Source of the DNA: Acidobacteriota bacterium | GTDB lineage: Bacteria; Acidobacteriota; Terriglobia; Acidiferrales; UBA7541 | Direction of reading: 5' to 3' | NCBI GenBank assembly: GCA_003224195.1 | Contig: QHYP01000087.1 | Span: forward strand, 1-8,248 | DNA: 8,248 nucleotides | Shown: positions 1-5,829 of the stretch, in pieces | Layout: each line of letters starts with the position of its first letter | How positions within the stretch are numbered: the stretch's first letter is position 1 | The notes under the pieces: model-generated | The model's input: the letters and a program-made list of their open reading frames with translations, nothing else | Told to the model about the DNA's origin: nothing | Databases searched by the model: none | Position numbers and translations under genes: made by a program

Positions 1-26
1 ATCCGCGCTTTGCATGCGAGCCATGA

Positions 27-32
27 ATTATA
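27..32 (-). promoter_or_regulatory. Isolated TATAAT hexamer downstream of the acyltransferase
   Basis: The 82 bases after the acyltransferase stop are AT-richer than the genes and hold a perfect minus-strand TATAAT at 32-27. No good -35 lies 16-18 bases upstream; TTGTTT is only 13 bases away. A short hairpin GGGT/ACCC (42-54 region) followed by a T-rich stretch could be a weak terminator of the operon. A downstream gene would lie outside the window, so neither reading can be tested here. Confidence 0.2.
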
Positions 33-82
33 AGAAAGATTGGGTAAACAACCCTAGTGAGATGAAGCCACCGGCCACTGGA

Positions 83-1267
83 TCAATACCTAAACGCATG
101 GCCGCGACGAAGCAGCGGCTCCTCGAAATAGATCAAGGACACCTTCGCGAGGGCGTAGGTGAGGAGCGCGGCAAGCATAGGCACCGCCACGATTAGCCAA
201 TGCGGCCCAGGCCGCGTTTCCGACATCAGTAGCAAGTGGCAAAAGTAGTTTACGGCGTAATGGATGATGTACGCGCAATAGGAGACGCGGCCGAATTCGC
301 GGAGCCAACCTATCCGCAGAATCAACGCAATCGGTCCACCAGCCTCCACGAGTGAGAGCAGGAGGATGAGGACATAAAACAATGCAATCCACGTGTAGCC
401 AAAAGACTGCATAGCGAGCGAATTATAACGTGGCGACCACTTTCCAAGAGCCAGGACCCCCAGCGAGAATATGCCAAGCAATCCATAGAGAACCCCGCTC
501 CGGCTGCCTATCCACACGCGAAATACCTCATTGCGCCAGAACAGGGCCGCAAGCATGCCAATTGCGAGAGCGTCAGCGCGGCACGGCATGAGTATGTAGG
601 CGAGCCCAAGTTCGGTCCTGGCATGCAGTTGCCTCATGAAGAGGCGCAAGAGCGGCGCTACGAAGATCACCGTGCTTAGTGACCAATAAAGCGCGCGTTG
701 GGACAGAATGCGGATCAAAAAAGGCGATACAAGATAGAATTGCTCTTCTACTGCCAGCGACCAAGTAGCCACAAACCACACTGACGCGATAATCGAGTAG
801 CGGACAAACCCAAGGTTTTGCACGAACAGAAAGTGTGCGTAGACATGGTCCCATCCTTGTGTTTCTGCGGCACGTGGAACGTGAGAACGAAGGGCAGGCC
901 CCCCAAAAGTCATCAGCAGTATGTAGAAGAGAATCCAGGCGTAATAGACCGGAACGATGCGATAAAAACGGCGGAAGTAGAACGTCTTGAAGTAATTGGG
1001 CGACATCCGGGCATCCAGGAGGATTCCGCCGATCAAAAATCCAGAGAGTACGAAGAAAAGATCTACACCGCTCCAGCCGAGCACGAGACAACGTTCGAAA
1101 TAAACATATAGATTGCGGAATGCGCTGTCAGGATGATGATTCGGGTCGGGGAAAAAATAGAAGTAATGCCATGACAGTACGAATAAGATGGCAAGTCCGC
1201 GCAGGCCGTCTAGCTGGGGAATCCGTTTCGACGAGCCGAGGGACTCAGTGTCGGTCAGCAGGCTCAT
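83..1267 (-). CDS. Acyltransferase-3 family membrane protein (OafA/NodX-like O-acyltransferase)
   Basis: This polytopic inner-membrane protein of 394 residues is expected to move an acyl group, often acetyl, onto a sugar of the polysaccharide. With the start at ATG 1267, family blocks are QLDGLRGLAILFVLSWHYF (18-36, with R23 and H34 of the first helix), GWSGVDLFFVLSGFLIGG (64-81), the basic FRRFYRIVPVYY (98-109) and WSLAVEEQFYL (169-179, E174-E175). The length is normal for the single-domain form, with no SGNH domain. The frame is open 22 codons further upstream to GTG 1333, but those residues (MKTWSMREAFWQ...) are unlike the family, have no ribosome site, and would overlap the flippase by 89 bases. 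ATG 1267 gives a 23-base overlap. Upstream of it only GGGGA at about 11 bases and AGGG almost touching the ATG are seen, so the start is uncertain. GC in hand-counted rows is about 43-52%, well below the flippase gene, which may mean separate ancestry. Confidence 0.92.
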   Translation of the reverse strand: MSLLTDTESLGSSKRIPQLDGLRGLAILFVLSWHYFYFFPDPNHHPDSAFRNLYVYFERCLVLGWSGVDLFFVLSGFLIGGILLDARMSPNYFKTFYFRRFYRIVPVYYAWILFYILLMTFGGPALRSHVPRAAETQGWDHVYAHFLFVQNLGFVRYSIIASVWFVATWSLAVEEQFYLVSPFLIRILSQRALYWSLSTVIFVAPLLRLFMRQLHARTELGLAYILMPCRADALAIGMLAALFWRNEVFRVWIGSRSGVLYGLLGIFSLGVLALGKWSPRYNSLAMQSFGYTWIALFYVLILLLSLVEAGGPIALILRIGWLREFGRVSYCAYIIHYAVNYFCHLLLMSETRPGPHWLIVAVPMLAALLTYALAKVSLIYFEEPLLRRGHAFRY

Positions 1268-2771
1268 GCCCTGAATTCCCCGGCTTCGGCCACGCGCTTG
1301 CCAAAACGCCTCGCGCATACTCCAGGTCTTCACGGCGAATCATGCGCAGGCCCCAAACTCCTGCGGTGTAGAGCGTCAAGGCGATCACCACCTTGGCCGG
1401 GGCCGGCGCCGCCAGCCGCAAAGCTGCAACGGACACGGCTAGAGACAGCAGGACCGGCGGAGCGGCACGGCGCAAACCCTGCCAGATCAACGACCGAGTT
1501 CGCGCAAACGCCAGAAGCACGGCCGCCCATGCCAGCGAGTAACTGATCAGCGTGGCCCATGCCGCTCCCAGGGCTCCAAATCGAGGAATGAGAAACAGGT
1601 TCAGAAGGACGTTGGCGCCAGCTCCGACGGCCGTCGGAAACAGCAGAAATTGCTGTAGATTCCCAGCCAGCAACGCGTTGATGACCACCGAACCGAAGAA
1701 GACCGCGAATTCCGACCAGATGAGCACAGCGAGGAGAGGAGCGGCCGGAGAAAATTCTGCGCCATAGAGCAGGGCCACAATGGGTTTCGCTCCGACGGTA
1801 ATGAACACGCACAAGCCCCCGGCCAGGACCATCAAATAGCGGAAGCTGCGATCGACGTAGCCGCGGAACTGTGGCTCCCGGCCCGCGGCTGAAGCCAGAA
1901 TTGGAAAAAGGGAAGAAAGCACTGCCGCCGGCAACATCTCAAATAGTTCACTGACCTTGACTGCCGCCACGTAACCGCCCAGGACGCGGTCCGAGGCCAG
2001 TTTGTGAAGCATCACCTGGTCGATTCGCATATAAACGCTCGCCAGGAGGAAACTGAACGCGATGGGCGCGCAATAGCGCAGATACGGCTTGAACCGGTCG
2101 GTGAGGATGCGGCGAGGCGGCGCCAGGAACCGGGCGCTGGCTCGCCATATCAGCGCGGCTTCGAGCACCGCGCCCGCCGAGCGGCCCAGAACGACATAGA
2201 GCAGCGGCGCCTTCAGGTATGCAAGAACGGCCACGGCCCCGAGCCAATAAACCTGCCGCAAGACGTTGATGCCGACGCCATACCACTGCTTGAGGTCAAC
2301 CTGAAAAATCACTCCCGGCAGGCGCACAGGCAAGAGCACAAGGACATCGATCGCGGCGAAAACCAGCAGAACTTGAAGATAGCCCGAGTAGCCGGCGAGC
2401 GGCGCAAAGAGCACCGCGAATAGCGCTGTCCCCACGCCAAATAAGCCGCAAAGGGCAACGCCGGTCAGCATGATGCTGCCCGCCAGTTCGCGCTGCCGCG
2501 AAGCTTCGCGGGCCAGCACGGGTTCGATGCCCAGGCCGGCTAACCAGGCGAAGAGAGACAAATAGGCATACAGAGCGCCGAACTGGCCGAGCCGCTCGCT
2601 GCCCAGATAGCGCGCCAGAATCACCGCCGCCCCGGCCGATAAGAAGACGCCCGCGCCTCGCCCGGCCAGGAGGACGACCGTGTTCTGGAAAACCCGCGCG
2701 CCGGCGCCGGCCCTCGCTAGCGGTGGGCCCGGCTGCTCGGCTGCCGCCGGATTCGCGCTCAAGGAAGCCAT
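1245..2771 (-). CDS. Oligosaccharide flippase, Wzx/RfbX-like (MOP superfamily)
   Basis: This 508-residue, very hydrophobic protein has the length and alternating helix-loop pattern of polysaccharide flippases, with about 12-14 membrane segments starting near residue 28. These proteins move undecaprenyl-linked repeat units from the cytoplasmic to the outer face of the inner membrane. Family-like features are the ARYLGSERLGQFGALYAY region after the first helix (53-70), the mid-protein block MRIDQVMLHKL followed by GGYVAAVKVSELFE, and the C-terminal LIPRFGALGAAWATLISY typical of the second half of the fold. The N-terminal 25 residues are Ala/Pro-rich and probably cytoplasmic. The ATG at 2771 lacks a clear Shine-Dalgarno. 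A hand count of sample rows gives about 58-80% GC, like the upstream genes. The 3' end overlaps the acyltransferase gene by at least 23 bases, which suggests one transcript. Substrate specificity cannot be read from sequence. Confidence 0.94.
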   Translation of the reverse strand: MASLSANPAAAEQPGPPLARAGAGARVFQNTVVLLAGRGAGVFLSAGAAVILARYLGSERLGQFGALYAYLSLFAWLAGLGIEPVLAREASRQRELAGSIMLTGVALCGLFGVGTALFAVLFAPLAGYSGYLQVLLVFAAIDVLVLLPVRLPGVIFQVDLKQWYGVGINVLRQVYWLGAVAVLAYLKAPLLYVVLGRSAGAVLEAALIWRASARFLAPPRRILTDRFKPYLRYCAPIAFSFLLASVYMRIDQVMLHKLASDRVLGGYVAAVKVSELFEMLPAAVLSSLFPILASAAGREPQFRGYVDRSFRYLMVLAGGLCVFITVGAKPIVALLYGAEFSPAAPLLAVLIWSEFAVFFGSVVINALLAGNLQQFLLFPTAVGAGANVLLNLFLIPRFGALGAAWATLISYSLAWAAVLLAFARTRSLIWQGLRRAAPPVLLSLAVSVAALRLAAPAPAKVVIALTLYTAGVWGLRMIRREDLEYARGVLASAWPKPGNSGHEPADRH

Positions 2772-2810
2772 GCCGTTTTTTCGATCACCGATGGAATGCC
2801 CCGCGCCATT

Positions 2811-2924
2811 CTAGTACCGTTCCAACTAAATGAGCCGGACAAAAGGACATGGACTTCCAGAGCTACTCTGCCCGCCGTGGCGGCTCAAGAAAGAAGTTGC
2901 TCCAACAAGTTGGAACGGCACTAG
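2811..2924. repeat. Nested inverted-repeat element, MITE-like or structured leader
   Basis: The outer arms ctagtaccgttccaact (2811-2827) and agttggaacggcactag (2908-2924) are complementary at 16 of 17 positions and enclose 80 bases. Inside them tgagccg (2831-2837) pairs exactly with cggctca (2881-2887). Within that lie two short stems: cagag/ctctg around cta (2858-2870), and ccgcc/ggcgg around gt (2872-2883). Both outer arms end in CTAG. Because CTAG is itself a palindrome, it could be part of the arms or a 4-base target duplication. There is no transposase gene, so a small non-autonomous element is one reading. A structured 5' leader or regulator site is another, as the element ends 39 bases before the flippase ATG at 2771. 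Confidence 0.6.
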
Positions 2925-3038
2925 ATGAACACAAGCATCCCCGCACGCCGAGTTTCGCGGAATGCAGCACCTCCGCCGTGCGGCCGGCTACCCCTCCTCT
3001 CCCGCTACTCGCCGAGGTATTGAATTGTTGCGCTGATA

Positions 3039-3073
3039 GACAAATGAATTTGTCAAGAAAAATTCATTTTTCT
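3039..3073. repeat. Two adjacent AT-rich palindromes, possible operator or promoter region
   Basis: The sequence gacaaatgaatttgtc (3039-3054) is a perfect inverted repeat with 7-base arms around two bases. One base later, agaaaaattcatttttct (3056-3073) is another with 8-base arms around two bases. The two also pair with each other: aaatgaattt (3042-3051) is the exact reverse complement of aaattcattt (3060-3069). On the minus strand a perfect TTGACA occurs at 3056-3051, between the palindromes, but no good -10 lies 16-18 bases further on. The AT-rich block stands out from its GC-rich surroundings. It could be a paired binding site for a dimeric regulator of the flippase transcript; that is inference. 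Confidence 0.5.
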
Positions 3074-3189
3074 ATGAAAGCGCTCAGGCAGGGAAAACAC
3101 CCACTGATTCTAAAGAACTTAGCTGGCCCGCTTCTCCCGCAAATGCCCTTTCCGATGGCTCTCGAGGGCCACCAACCCGGACGCTGACT

Positions 3190-4698
3190 CTAGGGCTGTT
3201 TGAGTTCCCGGCGCTGCTCGATATCTTTCTGCTCGAGTTCCTGCATCATGCTCTTTCGCCGGGTGAAATAGTCGCGAAGATTGGCCGCCATTTGCTTCGG
3301 CACCACAGCAACTTGATTGTGGATCATTTCCCGCCAGGTGATCGGCCCACGCGCCGGGACCAGATGCGTTCCCCACTGGTACATGAATCCTATGTTCCAG
3401 GCGATCAGCAAGAGCAAGGCGGCGGTCGCAATTCTCTCCGCGATGCGCGCGTTATGCGCCGCTCCCGCCAGCGCCTCGAGCATTACGGCGAATCCGATCA
3501 CGAACAGGATCGTGAGCGAAACAAAGAATCGGTTGCCGTACGACGAGAGTCCATCCCAATTCGGGTAGCAGGAAATCAACCCAAAAAACGCCAGCGCCGC
3601 TGCGAGCCATGGCACGCCCACGCGAGGCTGCCGCCAGGCAAAATACACGAGTCCCAAAAACGCCAGAAGGAGCGCGGGCGTCCAGGTGAACAATCCGTGA
3701 TCCGGCGAAAACAAAACATACCAAGACGCAGGCCTTCGCCACAGCCAATCCTTGAGAGGAACATAGCCGGACTCAAACGCACTGCCGTAAATGACGTAGC
3801 GAGTCAGGAGAGTGGGCAACATGCAGACCCCGATTGCGGCCAGAAAGAGGACCTGGCCGACAAAAAGGCGGCCGATTTTGCGCCATTCGCGCTGTGAGCT
3901 GACAAGCTGTCCCGCGTACTGACTGAGCGCTTCCACACCGGGCGCCACCAGCACCATGGCGTTCGCATAATAGACGGTGATCATGAGTCCGGCGATCAGG
4001 CCAAGCAGGATCCACTGCCGCAGCGCGCGCTCGAGCCGCGTTTCATGCCAGTACCAGAAAAACAGCGCCACGCTGAAGGCCGAATGCGCGTGCGACCACG
4101 AAGGGTTGAAATACATGTACACGGGCAGCGAGCTGGCCCACCAGATTCCGATCGTGCCGAGCAGCGCCCAGCGCTCCTCCACATAGTGCCGCGCGAGGCG
4201 GAACGAAATCAGCAATCCGGCAAACGCGTAGCACACGGTGCCGAACGCCATTGCGATCCGATACGGCGCGGAAAATCCGTCCGCTGCCACGGCGGGCGAT
4301 CCCAGGGCGCGCGCCAAGAGAACTCCGCCGTGCGCGACAAGCAGAAACGGCATCCACAGGAGGGCTGGACCGATGGTGAAGTGGTTGTCGAGGTGGCCGG
4401 TGCGCGTGACAAACTCCTTGCGCGGCTGGCCGTCCTCGCCCACGCGAGGATCGCGGAAGCTCGGGTTGGCGTGGAGATAGTCGTTGGTGAAGTTCAAGGC
4501 GTGTTCGATCAGCGGCGCCCGGGCGAATGCGTAGTAGCCTACCCCGTCGCCGCGAATCCAGGGATTCATCAGCGGCAGGGAAAGAAAAAAGATGACGAGC
4601 AATACGATTTCTGAGTGGTGCCGCACGGCCGATCGAGAAGCGCGCGGCAGCGCGGAAGGATGTGCCCCGGCTGGATCGTTCATCAAGGACCTGGCCAC
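3190..4698 (-). CDS. Polytopic membrane protein, probable GT-C type (GT39/ArnT-like) glycosyltransferase
   Basis: This 502-residue protein has roughly ten hydrophobic segments, clear ones being near 30-45, 107-125, 150-168, 203-217, 229-254, 278-297, 339-356, 362-376, 392-411 and 424-440. After the first helix comes a long outer loop with the acidic motif IRGDGVGYYAF (48-58, D51). This is the place and kind of residue expected for the catalytic Asp of GT-C enzymes, which use lipid-phosphate sugar donors. Other likely conserved blocks are FTIGPALLWMP (107-117), SPDHGLFTW (331-339) and PNWDGLSSYGNRFF (379-392). The C-terminal 25 residues are charged and probably cytoplasmic. The longest frame starts at GTG 4698; ATG 4683 (residue 6), with AGG six bases upstream, is an equally good start. 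The polysaccharide setting supports a role in glycan transfer, but substrate and reaction are unknown, and a polymerase-like or ligase role is not excluded. I see no Wzy or WaaL signature. The gene ends in TAG with no clear terminator. Confidence 0.85.
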   Translation of the reverse strand: MARSLMNDPAGAHPSALPRASRSAVRHHSEIVLLVIFFLSLPLMNPWIRGDGVGYYAFARAPLIEHALNFTNDYLHANPSFRDPRVGEDGQPRKEFVTRTGHLDNHFTIGPALLWMPFLLVAHGGVLLARALGSPAVAADGFSAPYRIAMAFGTVCYAFAGLLISFRLARHYVEERWALLGTIGIWWASSLPVYMYFNPSWSHAHSAFSVALFFWYWHETRLERALRQWILLGLIAGLMITVYYANAMVLVAPGVEALSQYAGQLVSSQREWRKIGRLFVGQVLFLAAIGVCMLPTLLTRYVIYGSAFESGYVPLKDWLWRRPASWYVLFSPDHGLFTWTPALLLAFLGLVYFAWRQPRVGVPWLAAALAFFGLISCYPNWDGLSSYGNRFFVSLTILFVIGFAVMLEALAGAAHNARIAERIATAALLLLIAWNIGFMYQWGTHLVPARGPITWREMIHNQVAVVPKQMAANLRDYFTRRKSMMQELEQKDIEQRRELKQP

Positions 4699-4709
4699 CC
4701 CACAACTTT

Positions 4710-4743
4710 CGGAGGCGCGGTGGAAGAATCGAGGTTGCCTCCG
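4710..4743 (-). other. Inverted repeat in the leader of the GT-C-like gene
   Basis: The arms cggaggc (4710-4716) and gcctccg (4737-4743) are perfect 7-base complements separated by 20 bases. In the mRNA this hairpin would end about a dozen bases before the GTG start at 4698, so it could affect ribosome access. A 7-base stem in GC-rich DNA can easily arise by chance. Confidence 0.25.
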
Positions 4744-4766
4744 GTTGCGGATAAATGCGAGAGAAA

Positions 4767-4793
4767 ACTATACACGGAAACAGAAAGGGTCAA
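4767..4793 (-). promoter_or_regulatory. Candidate sigma-70-type promoter for the GT-C-like gene
   Basis: On the minus strand TTGACC (4793-4788) and TATAGT (4772-4767) each match the -35 and -10 consensus at five of six positions. They are separated by 15 bases, which is shorter than the usual 16-18. The site lies in an AT-richer patch after the broken epimerase. It would start a transcript near 4760, leaving a leader of about 60-75 bases before the GT-C-like gene. It is a match by eye only. Confidence 0.4.
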
Positions 4794-4866
4794 GAAGAAG
4801 GCCGCGAGACTGCGGACATACGAGCGAGGCAAACAGACGCATCTCTCCGACGGACAACGAACCAAA

Positions 4867-5818
4867 CTATGCAAGACTGCCGACTGCGGCGCGCTGCGCA
4901 GCTTCGCGGCGTTCGCGAAAGTAGGCAGCTACGCGATCCACAATCTCCACAAGCGAGGTGCGAGGCCGAAACCCAGTCAGGGTCTCTAGCTTTTCCACCG
5001 ACGGCACGCGGCGGAACATGTCTTCAAATCCCGGTTCATAGGCCTGGTCGTAGGGCACGAATTCGAATGGTCACTTCTTCGGTGTTGCCGACATTCACCA
5101 CTTCTCCGACCGCGTGCTGGGTCTCCATCAGGCGCATGAGTGCCTCGACCACGTCGCGCACGTCGCAGAAGCACCTCGACTGTTTCCCCGAACCATAAAC
5201 CGTTATGGGTTTCCCGTCGAGCGCCTGACCCACAAAATTCGGCAAGACCATTCCATAGCGCCCCGTTTGCCGCGGCCCCACCGTGTTGAAGAGACGTACG
5301 ACGATTACGGGCAACTTCTTTTCCTTCCAGTAGGAGAGCGCCAAGAACTCATCGAGCGCCTTTGAAGCCGCGTAGCTCCAACGTCCCTTTGTTGTCGGTC
5401 CCAACACCAGATCGGCGTCTTCACGGAAGGGCACCTGCATGTTCTTGCCGTACACTTCGGAAGTCGAAGCGGTCACCACGAGCTTGCGCTTTTTCGAGGC
5501 CGCTTCGAGGATGAGCTGCGTACCGTTCACGTTTGTTTCAATAGTGCGGACAGGGCTTTCCACGATCAACCGGACACCCACCGCGGCGGCCAGATGGACG
5601 ACCACCTCCGCGTCGTCGACCAGCTCGGCAAGAAGCTGGCGATTCTCGATCGAGTCGAGGAAGTACTGCATTCTGTCGTGACTCTTCAGATGGCGGATGT
5701 TTTCCATGCTGCCGGTGGAGAGGTTGTCCAGCAGCACAACGTGATCGCCTCGTTCGAGCAAACGCTCCGCGAGGTGGGAGCCGATAAAACCGGCCCCGCC
5801 GGTGATCAGAAAGCGCAA
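4867..5818 (-). pseudogene. NAD-dependent nucleotide-sugar epimerase/dehydratase (SDR), frameshifted near the 3' end
   Basis: Extended short-chain dehydrogenase/reductase of the UDP-glucuronate decarboxylase / UDP-glucose 4-epimerase / GDP-mannose 4,6-dehydratase group, which makes nucleotide sugars for glycan synthesis. Visible parts: NAD-binding GGAGFIG (G7, G10, G13), acidic D31 closing strand beta-2, the catalytic Ser/Thr region TASTSEVYG (116-124), YAASK with Y149 and K153, and the substrate-side motif FNTVGPRQTGRYGM (177-190). The frame stays good to about T250-I251 (codons near 5071-5066), then reads seven foreign residues to TGA at 5038-5036. The expected C-terminus (VPYDQAYEPGFEDM and about 50 more residues) continues in another frame from about 5064 to TAG at 4869-4867. 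Relatives, as remembered, have about 19 residues between these blocks; here only seven bases remain. A deletion of about 50 bases with frame loss explains this. The truncated 260-residue product lacks the C-terminal substrate-binding part and is probably inactive. A sequencing or assembly error is possible. Exact substrate is not determinable. Confidence 0.85.
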
Positions 5819-5822
5819 AGGG

Positions 5823-5829
5823 CCTCCTC
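5823..5829 (-). promoter_or_regulatory. Strong Shine-Dalgarno at kinase stop, sets the epimerase TTG start
   Basis: On the minus strand the kinase stop TGA runs directly into GGAGG, giving GAGGAGG across the stop codon, four bases before TTG at 5818-5816. The stop-to-start gap is nine bases. The site supports the unusual TTG start of the epimerase, since the Rossmann motif begins at residue 7 from this codon and no better start is available. Translational coupling between the two genes is inferred from this layout. Confidence 0.7.

Larger units (their letters stand above)
2772..3189. other. 418-base gap between the GT-C-like gene and the flippase gene
   Basis: No credible gene is seen on either strand. 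The gap holds two structured parts: AT-rich palindromes at 3039-3073 and a nested inverted-repeat element at 2811-2924, listed separately. A weak palindrome TGGCTCTCGAGGGCCA at 3156-3171 lies just after the GT-C-like stop, but it carries a mismatch on the transcribed strand and is not followed by a T run, so it is a poor terminator. The flippase ATG at 2771 has no convincing Shine-Dalgarno: the bases before it read GAAAAAACGGC. The gap is long for this locus and probably separates two transcripts. Confidence 0.6.

Noticed and set aside
2811..2924. Reading the inverted repeat as a simple rho-independent terminator of the GT-C-like gene
   Set aside because: It lies about 270 bases past the stop, has an 80-base interior instead of a short loop, and is not followed by a T run on the minus strand.
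2849..3187. Plus-strand open frame of 112 codons in the gap upstream of the flippase
   Set aside because: It runs through the inverted-repeat element and the AT-rich palindromes, resembles no family, and its AGGA is only one base from the ATG. It is most likely a chance frame.
3119..3376. Minus-strand open frame of 85 codons at the end of the GT-C-like gene
   Set aside because: It overlaps the GT-C-like gene in another frame and has low-complexity content with no family resemblance.
4802..4815. Short hairpin ccgc/gcgg with a T-rich stretch after it on the minus strand, as an epimerase terminator
   Set aside because: The stem is only four bases, the tail is CCTTCTTCTT rather than a T run, and it abuts the candidate promoter.
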